Source: Microbacterium sp. EYE_78 (lineage in GTDB: Bacteria; Actinomycetota; Actinomycetes; Actinomycetales; Microbacteriaceae). From it: DNA of 64,000 nucleotides. The stretch is taken from positions 806,001-870,000 of the forward strand of contig NZ_JAHXMY010000001.1 in assembly GCF_023149035.1 (NCBI RefSeq). The letters run 5' to 3'. This document shows, piece after piece, positions 36,371 to 47,639 of the stretch (its first letter is position 1; every line of letters starts with the position of its first letter). The position numbers were made by a program, and so were the translations under genes. The notes beneath the pieces are model-generated. The model was not told the origin of the DNA. It saw only the letters and a list, made by a program, of their open reading frames with translations, and did not search any database.

Positions 36371-37246
36371 TCAGAGATAGAGCAGTCCGGGCACCGTCAC
36401 GGCGAGGGCGACCAGCGCAACACCGACGGTGACCAGCAGTCCCACCTGCAGCCCCTGACGATTGCGCGCGCGCGTGCGCGAGAAGATGAATGCCACGAGC
36501 AGCCCGACGAGCCCGCCGCCGATATGCGACTGCCACGAGACGCCCGAGCCGACGAACGAGAACACCAGGTTGATCCCCAACAGGATCGCGATCGGCAGGA
36601 TGTTGACGCCCAGGTTGCGGCCGATGATGAGCATCGCGGTCAGCAGGCCCCAGACGGCGCCCGATGCTCCGACGACCGCGGATCCGGGCGCTATCAGGGC
36701 GACGAGCGCGGAGCCGCCGATGGCGCTGAGGACGTAGAGAGCCAGGAACCGGACCTTCCCGAGCAGCGGCTCGAGGCTCCGGCCCAATGCCCACAGCGCC
36801 AGCATGTTGAGGGCGACGTGGAACGGCAGCGGTGCGGAATGCACGAGCGCCACGGTGACCATCCGCCACGGCTCGAACGGTGCGCCGGTCGCCGGCACGA
36901 CGTACGGCGGAGCGAAGGCGAGCGCACCCGTGACGGCGCCGCCGACGACGGGGATGAGCTGGATGACGTAGACCGCGATCGTCACGATCATGATCGCGTA
37001 GGTGACGACGGGGCGGTCGCCGCGCATCTTGCGCGCGAACCGCCCCGGCATCCGCTTCACCTCAGCGGACCGCGCGCCCTTCTGCTGCTCCGCGAGGCAC
37101 TCCGGACAGATGACCCCCACCGGCATCGGTGTCTGGCACTCGTGGCAGATGGTGCGCAGGCACCGCTGACAGAGCACGAAGCTCTGGCGGTCGGGATGCC
37201 GGTAGCAGAAGTTGTCCGGGTTGGCCCGGGGATCGGCGGCGGTCAC
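36371..37246 (-). CDS. Rhomboid-family intramembrane serine protease with N-terminal zinc-binding region
   Basis: 291 residues from GTG 37246. The first 65 residues contain Cys/His pairs (CYRHP, CQRCLRTICHEC and CPEC), a probable B-box-like zinc domain. About seven membrane helices follow with the catalytic serine in GASGAVWGL and the His in SWQSHIGGGLVG. It cleaves membrane proteins within the bilayer; substrates are unknown. It lies seven bases after the cyclophilin gene, so they are probably co-transcribed. This gene pair also sits near crgA in mycobacteria. Confidence 0.92.
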   Translation of the reverse strand: MTAADPRANPDNFCYRHPDRQSFVLCQRCLRTICHECQTPMPVGVICPECLAEQQKGARSAEVKRMPGRFARKMRGDRPVVTYAIMIVTIAVYVIQLIPVVGGAVTGALAFAPPYVVPATGAPFEPWRMVTVALVHSAPLPFHVALNMLALWALGRSLEPLLGKVRFLALYVLSAIGGSALVALIAPGSAVVGASGAVWGLLTAMLIIGRNLGVNILPIAILLGINLVFSFVGSGVSWQSHIGGGLVGLLVAFIFSRTRARNRQGLQVGLLVTVGVALVALAVTVPGLLYL

Positions 37247-37253
37247 GAAGGGG

Positions 37254-37820
37254 TCAGGCCTCGGAGATCTCGATCGACGAGATGACGACGGGCTCGACGG
37301 GTCGGTCCTGTGCACCGGTCGGCACGGCGCTGATGGCGTCGACGACAGCGCGCGAGGCGTCGTCGGCGACCTCGCCGAAGATGGTGTGCTTGCCGTTGAG
37401 CCACGGCGTGGGATCGGTCGTGATGAAGAACTGCGAGCCGTTGGTGCCCTCGGCCTTGCCGGTGATGGCGTTGCGACGCAGCCCGGCGTTGGCCATGGCG
37501 AGCAGGTAGGGCTTCGCGAAGGTCAGTTCGGGGCTGATCTCGTCGTCGAAGTTGTAGCCCGGGCCGCCGATGCCCTGGCCGAGCGGGTCGCCGCCCTGGA
37601 TCATGAAGCCCGGGATGATGCGGTGGAAGATGACGTCCGTGTAGAGGGGACCCTCGCCGGGCTTGCCGGTGGCGGGGTGGGTCCAGGCCTGGGATCCGTC
37701 GGCCAGACCGGTGAAGTTCTTGACGGTGCGCGGCGCCTGATCGCCGAACAGGTTGACGACGATGTCGCCGTGGGTGGTGTGCAGGGTCGCGACAGCGGAG
37801 TGAATCGGCATACTCATCAT
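37254..37820 (-). CDS. ppiA: Cyclophilin-type peptidyl-prolyl isomerase
   Basis: About 185-188 residues. Possible starts are ATGs at 37820, 37817 and 37811; the GAGAGG ribosome site at 37821-37826 is best spaced for 37811. The cyclophilin core includes VIFHRIIPGFMIQGGDP (catalytic Arg), GTNGSQFFITTDPTPWLNGKH and FGEVADDASRAVVD. It catalyses proline cis/trans isomerisation, probably in the cytoplasm as no signal peptide is present. Co-directional with the rhomboid gene. Confidence 0.93.
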   Translation of the reverse strand: MMSMPIHSAVATLHTTHGDIVVNLFGDQAPRTVKNFTGLADGSQAWTHPATGKPGEGPLYTDVIFHRIIPGFMIQGGDPLGQGIGGPGYNFDDEISPELTFAKPYLLAMANAGLRRNAITGKAEGTNGSQFFITTDPTPWLNGKHTIFGEVADDASRAVVDAISAVPTGAQDRPVEPVVISSIEISEA

Positions 37821-37909
37821 CCTCTCACTTGCAACCCCCCGCGCCGCCTGAATGCGTCTGGCAGTATGGACCCACTACGTCCCCGGATGACCCCGAAAAG
37901 GGAGGGCCC

Positions 37910-38479
37910 GTGAGCCTCAACCGCAAGACCAAGAAGGAACTCCGCAAGCTTCAGAAGCAGGCCGCGAACCTGTGGGAGTCGCAGCAGGTCCTGGTCGGCC
38001 AGGCCGGCGACGTCGCCCGTGAGGCGGGTCGCCAGCTCGGCAAGTACAACCACGACCACGTCGTGCCCGCCGCGAAGCACTCCTACGACAAGTTCGCCGC
38101 CCCCTACGTCGACCGGGGTGTCGACGCCGGTCGCAAGGTGCTGAACGACGCCATCGTCCCGGCCGCGGGTGCGGTCGTCGGGACCGCCTTGTCCGTGTGG
38201 GACGTCGCCAGCGACAAGCGCCACCGTCTCGCTCACGGCAAGGGCCTCGGCGGCTTCGACAGCGACGACTTCCGCAAGAAGGCGAAGAAGGCCGGCAAGA
38301 AGGCGACCAAGAAGCTGAGCGTCCCGCAGAAGAAGCAGGGCATCGGCGCCGGAGGCGTCATCGCGATCATCCTCGGCGTCGCTGCGACGGCCGGTGTGCT
38401 CTACGCCGCGTGGCAGACCCTTCGCGCGGACGACGAACTGTGGGTGGCGGACGACCCGCTGCGCGCACCGGATGCCTGA
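37910..38479 (+). CDS. Conserved basic amphipathic protein with C-terminal membrane helix, unrecognised
   Basis: 189 residues from GTG 37910 with GGAGGG at 37901-37906. The first 100 residues look like amphipathic helices with repeated Ala/Lys/Gln (KELRKLQKQAANLWE, QAGDVAREAGRQL). A lysine cluster follows (KKAKKAGKKATKK), then a membrane helix (GVIAIILGVAATAGVLYAAW) near the end and a short acidic tail. No catalytic motif is visible. It could be a membrane-tethered coiled-coil or a DNA/lipid-binding protein. It overlaps the YbaK gene by eight bases. Confidence 0.8.
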   Translation: MSLNRKTKKELRKLQKQAANLWESQQVLVGQAGDVAREAGRQLGKYNHDHVVPAAKHSYDKFAAPYVDRGVDAGRKVLNDAIVPAAGAVVGTALSVWDVASDKRHRLAHGKGLGGFDSDDFRKKAKKAGKKATKKLSVPQKKQGIGAGGVIAIILGVAATAGVLYAAWQTLRADDELWVADDPLRAPDA

Positions 38480-38969
38480 ATCCTCGCCGGTCCCGTCGGA
38501 GCGCGTCGCAGCAGCGGCGCGCTCCCGGTCGTTGTCCGTCGAATTCGTCGCGCGCCCGGCGGCCGGCAGCCTCGAGGAGGCAGCCGCACTGCTCGGTCTC
38601 GGTCCCGCCGACATCGTGAAGACCCTCGTCGTCAAGCGCAGCGACGACACCTATCTCTTCGCGCTCGTCCCGGGCGATCGGGCGATCTCGTGGCCGAAGC
38701 TGCGGGCGGTCGTCGGCGTGAACAAGCTGCGGCTCCCGGATGCCGACCTCGCCCTCGCCGCCACGGGGTTCGAGCGCGGGACCATCACCCCGGTCGGCAG
38801 CACGACCGAGTGGCCGGTCTTCGCGGACGCATCCATCCGGGGGCGACGGATCGCCATGGGCGCGGGCGCGCACGGGTACAGCCTCTTCGTCGACGCCGAC
38901 GAGCTGCTGGATGCCTACCGGGCGACGGTCGCCGACATCACCGACCCGATCGGCGAGCTGCAGCGCTGA
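38472..38969 (+). CDS. YbaK/EbsC-family aminoacyl-tRNA deacylase
   Basis: 165 residues, ATG 38472 overlapping the preceding gene. The YbaK fold shows VKTLVVKRSDDTYLFALVPG (with the conserved lysine), KLRAVVGVNKLRL, GFERGTITPVGS and an AMGAGAHGYSLFVD end. Family members hydrolyse mischarged tRNAs such as Cys-tRNA(Pro). Specificity cannot be fixed from sequence. It is convergent with the Nudix gene, three bases apart. Confidence 0.88.
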   Translation: MPESSPVPSERVAAAARSRSLSVEFVARPAAGSLEEAAALLGLGPADIVKTLVVKRSDDTYLFALVPGDRAISWPKLRAVVGVNKLRLPDADLALAATGFERGTITPVGSTTEWPVFADASIRGRRIAMGAGAHGYSLFVDADELLDAYRATVADITDPIGELQR

Positions 38970-38972
38970 CAC

Positions 38973-39398
38973 TCACTCCGACGGGATCAGCCCCGCCATC
39001 CTCATGGCGGTGTCGACGAGGCCGACACGAGTGAGCCCGGCGACATCGGAGATCCGGAACCACGCTGCCTCATCGGTGGAGCCGTCGGTCTCGTTGCGCA
39101 GGGCACCGCCGACGATGTGCGCGCGGTAGATGATCCGGAGCGCCTGCACCGGACCCTCGCCATGGAACCTGTCCTTCGCGGCGATCACGAACGAATCGGT
39201 ACCGAGGATGCCGTCGAGTTCCACGTGGAACCCCGTCTCCTCGAAGACCTCCCGCACCGCGGCATCCATCGGATCCTCTCCGGGGTCGATGCCGCCGCCG
39301 GGCATGGTCCACGCAGGTCGCTGCGGGCTGTTCCAATGCGCGAGCAGGATCCGGTCGTCCTCGGTGACGACGGCGTAGGCAGCGACGCGGATGTCCAC
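38973..39398 (-). CDS. Nudix hydrolase
   Basis: 141 residues from GTG 39398, supported by TAGGGT six bases upstream. The Nudix box is GGGIDPGEDPMDAAVREV followed by FEETGF, matching GX5EX7REUXEEXGU. It hydrolyses a nucleoside diphosphate linked to another group; the W/P-rich N-terminal segment (AHWNSPQRPAWTMPGGG) resembles MutT-like house-cleaning enzymes. Substrate is unknown. It stands alone. Confidence 0.9.
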   Translation of the reverse strand: MDIRVAAYAVVTEDDRILLAHWNSPQRPAWTMPGGGIDPGEDPMDAAVREVFEETGFHVELDGILGTDSFVIAAKDRFHGEGPVQALRIIYRAHIVGGALRNETDGSTDEAAWFRISDVAGLTRVGLVDTAMRMAGLIPSE

Positions 39399-39404
39399 GG
39401 CCTC

Positions 39405-39410
39405 ACCCTA
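39405..39410 (-). promoter_or_regulatory. Leaderless -10 of the Nudix gene
   Basis: Minus-strand TAGGGT (complement of 39405-39410), six bases before GTG 39398. Confidence 0.55.
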
Positions 39411-39680
39411 GCGTCGGGGGACTGCCTGGGGCGCGAGCTCCCCAGCCACGCACCCCAGGCGATGTCGCAGGCATGCCCCAGAGTGCCCCGCGTACCCCCG
39501 CGGAGCTGCTGCCCATCGCTGGATCCGATCTTCGGGTGACCGTCTCCATCGGCGACATGTCCATGGTGCGCGCGTGACCGCAAGAGGAGCGCAACACCAC
39601 CTCAAGGTCAGCGCAAGATGTCCGTCTTCTGCTCGGCGGAGGCGGCTGCCGCGTGCGGCGCACATCCCGGTGCGGGACAC
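39411..39680. other. Intergenic stretch without a recognised gene
   Basis: About 270 bases between the Nudix promoter and the tRNA terminator. It contains four copies of CTGGGG or its complement (39426, 39440, 39453 and 39476) that can pair into alternative hairpins. Reading frames here lack family features. Whether it holds a small RNA or nothing cannot be told. Confidence 0.5.
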
Positions 39681-39712
39681 GAAACGCCGGCCCCCGAGGG
39701 GACCGGCGTTTC
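39681..39712 (-). terminator. Terminator of the tRNA-Ile/tRNA-Ala unit
   Basis: GAAACGCCGG and CCGGCGTTTC form a perfect ten-pair stem with a 12-base loop. On the minus strand the stem is followed by GTGTCCCGCA, without a clear T-run beyond the stem's own TTTC. It lies eight bases after the 3' end of tRNA-Ala. Confidence 0.8.
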
Positions 39713-39719
39713 TGGACTG

Positions 39720-39792
39720 TGGAGCCTAGGAGATTCGAACTCCTGACATCCTGCTTGCAAAGCAGGCGCTCTACCAACTGAGCTAAGGCCCC
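39720..39792 (-). tRNA. tRNA-Ala (anticodon TGC)
   Basis: Acceptor GGGGCCT/AGGCTCC, D-arm AGCTCAGTTGGTAGAGC, anticodon loop TTTGCAA within CTGCT/AGCAG, and T-arm GGAGTTCGAATCTCC. The CCA is not encoded. It follows tRNA-Ile by 14 bases on the same strand, so both come from one precursor. The Ile-Ala pair near gyrA is also found in other actinobacteria. Confidence 0.97.
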
Positions 39793-39806
39793 CGGTGCGG
39801 TGACGG

Positions 39807-39880
39807 TGGGGCTACCAGGACTTGAACCTGGGACCTCTTCATTATCAGTGAAGCGCTCTAACCGCCTGAGCTATAGCCCC
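39807..39880 (-). tRNA. tRNA-Ile (anticodon GAT)
   Basis: Acceptor GGGGCTA/TAGCCCC, D-arm AGCTCAGGCGGTTAGAGC, anticodon loop CTGATAA within TTCAC/GTGAA-type pairing, and T-arm CCAGGTTCAAGTCCTGG. It reads ATC/ATT codons. First gene of a two-tRNA unit outside any rRNA operon. Confidence 0.97.
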
Positions 39881-39994
39881 GTCGTTGCCGGCTCACGCCT
39901 GCAACCTCCAAGACTTTACCCGAAGAGGGCGCCGTTTGACGAATCCGGACGGACGGCGACCCGGGGCATCCCGGTGTTCTGGTTCACTGGCGTC

Positions 39995-40705
39995 ATGAGC
40001 GCCCCCACCCACGTCGAACCGCACGCCGCGAACATCGGTCAGCGTCTCAACTGGCTGCGGGCGGGGGTGCTCGGGGCGAACGACGGCATCGTGTCGGTTG
40101 CGGCCGTCGCGGTCGGCGTGGCCGGCGCAACCGCGGACCTCGGTCCCATCGTCACGGCATCGTCGGCAGCCCTCGTGGGCGGTGCGATCTCCATGGCCCT
40201 CGGCGAATACGTCTCGGTGAGCAGCCAGCGCGACACCGAGCGCGCACTCATCGAGAAGGAGAAGCGCGAGCTCGCCGAGATGCCTGAGCAGGAACTGGCC
40301 GAGCTGACCGAGCTCTACCGCGAGAAGGGGCTCTCGGACGAGACGGCTCGGCGGGTGGCGGAGGAGCTGACGGCCCACGACGCGCTCGGTGCGCACCTCG
40401 ATGCGGAACTCGGTATCGACCCCGACGAGCTGACCAGCCCGTGGCAGGCAGCCCTCTCGTCCGCGATCTCGTTCACGCTCGGAGCGCTGCTGCCGTTCCT
40501 GGCGATCCTGCTGCCCCCGGCGGAATGGCGTGTGCCCACGACGTTCGTCGCGGTGCTGATCGCGCTCGCACTCACCGGGACCATCTCAGCCGTGCTCGGT
40601 GGCGCCGGCAAGGTCCGCGCCGTCACCCGGCTCGTCGTCGGCGGCGCACTGGCCCTCGCCGTCACCTGGGCCCTTGGGCTGCTGCTGGGCACGTCCGTCC
40701 TGTGA
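39995..40705 (+). CDS. VIT1/CCC1-family Fe2+/Mn2+ transporter
   Basis: 236 residues from ATG 39995. The CCC1 pattern is clear: WLRAGVLGANDGIVSVAAVAVG at the first helix, GAISMALGEYVSVSSQRDTE at the second. A hydrophilic, glutamate-rich metal-binding insertion (KRELAEMPEQELAELTELYRE) and three further helices (FTLGALLPFLAILLP onward) follow. It exports or sequesters ferrous iron or manganese at the membrane. It is a single gene, divergent from the tRNAs. Regulation is not apparent. Confidence 0.92.
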   Translation: MSAPTHVEPHAANIGQRLNWLRAGVLGANDGIVSVAAVAVGVAGATADLGPIVTASSAALVGGAISMALGEYVSVSSQRDTERALIEKEKRELAEMPEQELAELTELYREKGLSDETARRVAEELTAHDALGAHLDAELGIDPDELTSPWQAALSSAISFTLGALLPFLAILLPPAEWRVPTTFVAVLIALALTGTISAVLGGAGKVRAVTRLVVGGALALAVTWALGLLLGTSVL

Positions 40706-40726
40706 CGGGATGCCGCGGCATCCCGC

Positions 40727-41130
40727 TCAGTTCGAGGTGAAGCCGACGAGCAGTCCGCCGGTGACCTTGACCATCAGGTTGTAGATGCCGGCCATGACCG
40801 CGCCGAGCACCGTCACGACGATCAGGTTCAAGATCGCGACGACGGCCGCGAACGCCATCACCTGCGGCAGGTTGATCACCGAGGCGAGCGTGAAGCCGCT
40901 GTCGCCGTTGATCGCGCTGAGCAGCTCGTCGACCTGGCCGATGAGGCCGGTCGAGCTGATCACGAGGTAGACGAGGAACGTCGAGACCACGGTGACGATG
41001 GCGAGCGCCACCGCCGCGAGGAACGACAGCTTCACAGCCGACCAGAAGTCGAGGTACACGAGCCGCAGGCGGACCTGCTTCGCGGTCGTCCGGCTCGAGG
41101 ACTTCTTGGCCAGCTTGTCGGCTACGGAGC

Positions 41131-41134
<4 letters not shown>
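40727..41134 (-). CDS. DUF3566 membrane protein downstream of gyrA
   Basis: 135 residues, ATG 41134 overlapping the gyrA stop by four bases. The N-terminus is basic and Ser/Lys-rich ([19 protein letters not shown]). Two hydrophobic regions ([20 protein letters not shown] and [20 protein letters not shown]) flank a short loop. DUF3566 proteins are a constant companion of gyrA in actinobacteria; function is not established. Synteny makes the family call firm. Confidence 0.92.
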
Positions 41135-43722
<2,588 letters not shown>

Positions 43723-43766
43723 GTTCTCTCAGTCTTCGTTCGTCGTCTCGTGCCGGGTGGGCGGAC

Positions 43767-45809
43767 TCAGATGTCCAGGAAGCGGACGTCCTTCGCGTTG
43801 CGCTGGATGAATCCGCGCCGCGCTTCGACGTCCTCGCCCATCAGCACCGAGAAGATCTCGTCGGCGGCAGCGGCGTCGTCGATGGTGACCTGACGCAGCG
43901 TGCGCGTCTCGGGGTCCATCGTCGTCTCCCACAGTTCCTTGGCGTTCATCTCGCCGAGACCCTTGTAGCGCTGCACGCCGTTGTCCTTCGGGATGCGGTG
44001 ACCCGCCGCCACGCCCTCGCGCAGCAGCGCATCGCGCTCGGCGTCGCTGTAGACGTACTCGTGCGGGGCATTCGACCACTTGAGGCGATACAGCGGCGGC
44101 TGCGCCAGGTAGACGTAGCCGGCTTCGACCAAGCCGCGCATGTACCGGAACAGGAGCGTCAGCAGGAGCGTCGTGATGTGCTGCCCGTCGACATCGGCAT
44201 CCGCCATGAGGACGACCTTGTGATACCGCGCCTTCGCGACGTCGAAGTCCGGGCCGATGCCGGCGCCGAACGCCTGGATCATCGCCTGGATCTCGGCGTT
44301 GCCGAGGGCGCGGTCGAGACGCGCCTTCTCGACGTTGAGGATCTTGCCGCGCAGCGACAGGATCGCCTGGCGCTCGGGATCGCGCCCCGAGACGGCCGAG
44401 CCGCCGGCGGAATCGCCCTCGACGAGGAAGATCTCGCTGATGGACGGGTCCTTGCTCGTGCAGTCCTTGAGCTTCTCAGGCATGGATGCCGACTCGAAGA
44501 CGCTCTTGCGGCGCGCCGTCTCGCGGGCCTTGCGCGCGGCCAGGCGCGCGGTGGCCGCCTCGAGGGCCTTCGTGATGATGAGCTTCGCCTGCGCGGGGTT
44601 GCGATCGAGCCAGTCGCTGAGCTGGTCGCCCACGACCTTCTGCACGAAGGCCTTCGCCTCGGTGTTGCCGAGCTTCGTCTTCGTCTGTCCCTCGAACTGC
44701 GGTTCGGAGAGCTTCACGGAGATGACGGCGGTGAGCCCCTCTCGGATGTCCTCGCCCGCGAGGTTCTCGTCCTTCTCCTTGAGGAGGTTCGCCTGGCGCG
44801 CGTAGCGGTTGATGTACATCGTCAGCGCGGCCCGGAACCCCTCTTCGTGGGTCCCGCCCTCGTGCGTGTTGATCGTGTTCGCGAAGGTGAAGACGTTCTC
44901 GGTGTACCCGGAGGTCCACTGCATCGCGAGCTCGAGCGAGATGTGTCGGACGGTGTCCTCGGACTCGATCTCGATGATCTCGTCGTTGACGACCTCGGCC
45001 TTGCGGACCTTGTTGAGGTACTCGACGTAGTCGACGAGGCCGCGCTCGTACAGGAAGTCGTCGCGGCGCTGACGCGTCTCGGACCCGCCCTCCTCGAGAT
45101 CGACGACGTCGATCGCCTCGGGACGCTCGTCGGTGAGGATGATGCGCAGGCCCTTGTTGAGGAACGCCGTCTGCTGGAAGCGCGTGCGCAGCGTGTTGTA
45201 GTCGAAATCGACGGTCTCGAAGATGTCGGCGTCCGGCCAGAAGGTGACCGTCGTGCCGGTGGTCTCGCTCTCCTCGCCCTTCACGAGCGGGCCGTCGGGC
45301 TTGCCGCCCTTCGAGAAGCTCTGTCGCCAGACGTGGCCCTGCCGCGAGATCTGCACCTCGAAGCGGGTCGACAGCGCGTTCACCACGGACGATCCGACGC
45401 CGTGCAGACCGCCGGAGACCGCGTATCCGCCGCCGCCGAACTTGCCACCCGCATGCAGGACCGTGAGGACGACCTCGACGGTGGACTTGGTGGGGTCCGA
45501 CGAGTGCGGGTCGACCGGGATGCCGCGACCGTTGTCGACGACGCGGAGACCGCCGTCGGCGAGGATCGTCACGCTGATCGTGTCGCAGTAGCCTGCGAGC
45601 GCCTCGTCGACGGAGTTGTCGACGATTTCGTAGACGAGATGGTGCAGCCCTCGCTCACCGGTCGAACCGATGTACATGCCGGGTCGCTTGCGGACGGCTT
45701 CCAGACCCTCGAGGACCTGGATCTCGTCGGCCCCGTACTCCGCGGGAATCCGGGGGCTGGAAGCGGGAGCGGGATCCTCGGGGAGGTTGTCGGGGGTATC
45801 TGACGTCAT
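43767..45809 (-). CDS. gyrB: DNA gyrase subunit B
   Basis: 680 residues from ATG 45809; an in-frame ATG at 45833 would add eight and cannot be excluded. The GHKL ATPase domain has [24 protein letters not shown] and [15 protein letters not shown]. The TOPRIM domain has [10 protein letters not shown] and [10 protein letters not shown]. It provides ATP turnover for gyrase. A minus-strand TAGACT at 45851-45856 is a plausible -10, about 40 bases before the start. The N-terminus has a Pro-rich extension before [20 protein letters not shown]. Confidence 0.97.
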   Translation of the reverse strand: MTSDTPDNLPEDPAPASSPRIPAEYGADEIQVLEGLEAVRKRPGMYIGSTGERGLHHLVYEIVDNSVDEALAGYCDTISVTILADGGLRVVDNGRGIPVDPHSSDPTKSTVEVVLTVLHAGGKFGGGGYAVSGGLHGVGSSVVNALSTRFEVQISRQGHVWRQSFSKGGKPDGPLVKGEESETTGTTVTFWPDADIFETVDFDYNTLRTRFQQTAFLNKGLRIILTDERPEAIDVVDLEEGGSETRQRRDDFLYERGLVDYVEYLNKVRKAEVVNDEIIEIESEDTVRHISLELAMQWTSGYTENVFTFANTINTHEGGTHEEGFRAALTMYINRYARQANLLKEKDENLAGEDIREGLTAVISVKLSEPQFEGQTKTKLGNTEAKAFVQKVVGDQLSDWLDRNPAQAKLIITKALEAATARLAARKARETARRKSVFESASMPEKLKDCTSKDPSISEIFLVEGDSAGGSAVSGRDPERQAILSLRGKILNVEKARLDRALGNAEIQAMIQAFGAGIGPDFDVAKARYHKVVLMADADVDGQHITTLLLTLLFRYMRGLVEAGYVYLAQPPLYRLKWSNAPHEYVYSDAERDALLREGVAAGHRIPKDNGVQRYKGLGEMNAKELWETTMDPETRTLRQVTIDDAAAADEIFSVLMGEDVEARRGFIQRNAKDVRFLDI

Positions 45810-45850
45810 CGGTTTCGCGCGCTCCACATCCATCGTCTGGGCTTGTCCCC

Positions 45851-45856
45851 AGTCTA
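45851..45856 (-). promoter_or_regulatory. Candidate -10 of gyrB
   Basis: Minus-strand TAGACT (complement of 45851-45856). It lies in the 123-base gap between dciA and gyrB, allowing gyrBA to be expressed apart from dnaN-recF-dciA. No matching -35. Confidence 0.4.
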
Positions 45857-45932
45857 GTGCCTTGCGGGCCTCCTCCGCCTCTGCGCGGCGCTGTGGCGCC
45901 CGCAAATCGTCCGCAAGGCTGCGGGACGTGGG

Positions 45933-46445
45933 TCAGCCGTAGGTATCGCGAGGGCCCCGCCCTGGAACGGCTCTGGGGCCCCATTTCCACGAGGGGACGT
46001 CCGGCCCCACGAACCGCACCGACTCGACACCCGCCTCGGGGAAGCGTCGGATCAGCTCCGTGACGATCGTCGTCCGCATGAGGTGGAGGTTCTTGGCCCA
46101 CGCCGTCGAATCGCACTGCACCGTCAGCACGCCATCGCTCAGCGCGACGGGATCCGCGTGGCGCGCCGTCTCCTCGCCCGCGACCTCGGCCCACTGCAGC
46201 ACGAGGTCCTCCTTCGCCAGCTGGACGTCCCAACCGGACTGCCGCGTGAGATCGGCGAGCAGGTCTCCCACGCCCTTCGGGTCGCGACCGGCGGTGAAGG
46301 GCTGGTTCTCGTCGTCGTCGTTGCGGCGACGGCGGCGGCGCTTCTTCGCCGCGGACGGCTCGAGACCGCGCAGGCGGAAGTAGGTCGCGATGGTGAGGGG
46401 GACCTCGGATGCCTCGGGCGAGGTCGATGCGTCAGCCATCGGCAT
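45933..46445 (-). CDS. DciA-like protein (DUF721)
   Basis: 170 residues; start either ATG 46445 or 46439, both overlapping the recF end. The middle has a basic stretch (AAKKRRRRRRNDDD). The DUF721 domain follows: VGDLLADLTRQSGWD, QWAEVAGEETARHADPVALS, and GVLTVQCDSTAWAKNLHLM. DciA proteins help load the replicative helicase DnaB in bacteria without DnaC/DnaI. Position right after recF is typical for actinobacteria. Confidence 0.92.
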   Translation of the reverse strand: MPMADASTSPEASEVPLTIATYFRLRGLEPSAAKKRRRRRRNDDDENQPFTAGRDPKGVGDLLADLTRQSGWDVQLAKEDLVLQWAEVAGEETARHADPVALSDGVLTVQCDSTAWAKNLHLMRTTIVTELIRRFPEAGVESVRFVGPDVPSWKWGPRAVPGRGPRDTYG

Positions 46446-47598
46446 CCATCACGATCGTCCCCGCCTCGACGCGGACCGTGCGGGCACGGAGCGGCTCCGG
46501 GACGTCGGTGTCGACCGCCGCGGTCACGATGACCTGTTCGAAGTCCGCCACCACGCCGGCGAGGCGAGCCCGGCGATCGGCATCGAGCTCGGCGAACACG
46601 TCGTCGAGGATCACGATGGGATCGCCCAGACGCAGTTGGTCGCGCAGGAGCTGCGCCGACGCGAGTCGCAGCGAGAGCGCGGTCGACCAGGATTCGCCGT
46701 GCGAGGCGTAGCCCTTCACCGGCAGCCCGCGGAGGCGGAGGAGCAGATCGTCCCGGTGCGGACCGACGAGCGTCACGCCGCGATCCAGTTCCTGCACGCG
46801 CTTGGCAGCGAGTGCGGAGCGGAAGGATGCCTCGAGCGCCTCGACCCCACCGGGGAGGGGCTCGTCCGTCGATGCGGACGCGTCCTCCTCGGGATCCGCA
46901 CCGGCGACGCTCAGGACCCACTCGAGTCTGGGGTCGTGGTCCGCCCCGGCGATCGCCTCATAGGCATCGCGCATCGGCTGGGCCAACTCGTCGGCCACGC
47001 GCAGCCGGGCGCGGATGATCTCCGTACCCAGCGAGACGAGTTTGTCGTCCCACACGTCGAGGGTCGTCAGCTGGTCCGCCTTCATCCCACGGGCCCGCGC
47101 CGACTTCAGCAGCGCCGTCCGCTGTTTGAGGACCCGGTCGTAGTCGCCGAGCACGCCGGACATGCGCGGCGCGCGCTGCACGAGCAGCTGATCGGCGAAC
47201 CGGCGCCTCGCCGACGGGTCGCCGCGGACGATCTGCAGATCCTCCGGCGCGAAGAGCACGACCTGCGCGTAGCGCGGCAGCTCCGAGGTCCGCACCGGCG
47301 ACCCGTTGACCCGCGCCTTGTTCGACCCGGATCGGTTCAGCTGCGCCTCGAGCTGGATGCGACGCTCGCCGTAGCCAAGTCGCGCCCGCACGAATGCGGC
47401 ATCCGCCCCGTAGCGCACCATCGGCGCATCCTGCGAGACGCGGTGGGATCCCAGCGTCGCGAAGTAGCCGATCGCCTCGGCGAGGTTGGTCTTGCCCTGA
47501 CCGTTGCGGCCCAGGAAGACGTTCGGTCCCGGCACCAGGGTCACGTCGGCAGCCGCATAGTTGCGGAAGTCCACGAGACTCAGGTGCTCGACGATCAC
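46432..47598 (-). CDS. recF: DNA repair protein RecF
   Basis: 388 residues from GTG 47598. SMC-like ATPase with Walker A GRNGQGKTN, the signature LRLASAQLLRDQLR preceded by SWSTALS, and Walker B DPIVILDDVFAELD. It loads RecA at gapped DNA and helps restart forks. A TAGGCT exactly six bases before the GTG suggests it also has its own leaderless promoter despite lying 41 bases after dnaN. Confidence 0.96.
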   Translation of the reverse strand: MIVEHLSLVDFRNYAAADVTLVPGPNVFLGRNGQGKTNLAEAIGYFATLGSHRVSQDAPMVRYGADAAFVRARLGYGERRIQLEAQLNRSGSNKARVNGSPVRTSELPRYAQVVLFAPEDLQIVRGDPSARRRFADQLLVQRAPRMSGVLGDYDRVLKQRTALLKSARARGMKADQLTTLDVWDDKLVSLGTEIIRARLRVADELAQPMRDAYEAIAGADHDPRLEWVLSVAGADPEEDASASTDEPLPGGVEALEASFRSALAAKRVQELDRGVTLVGPHRDDLLLRLRGLPVKGYASHGESWSTALSLRLASAQLLRDQLRLGDPIVILDDVFAELDADRRARLAGVVADFEQVIVTAAVDTDVPEPLRARTVRVEAGTIVMDADG

Positions 47599-47604
47599 CG
47601 GTTC

Positions 47605-47610
47605 AGCCTA
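47605..47610 (-). promoter_or_regulatory. Leaderless -10 of recF
   Basis: Minus-strand TAGGCT (complement of 47605-47610), six bases before GTG 47598, in the short dnaN-recF gap. Confidence 0.55.
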
Positions 47611-47639
47611 TGTCGGGAGTCCGACGCCCCGGTCGGGCG

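Noticed and set aside
37820..37908. TATGGA at 37865 as a leaderless -10 for the amphipathic protein gene.
   Set aside because: It is 45 bases before the GTG, not 6-7; the gene has a good GGAGGG ribosome site instead.
39403..39777. A 124-codon minus-strand frame overlapping tRNA-Ala and the intergenic region.
   Set aside because: It runs through a clear tRNA and its terminator and has no family features.
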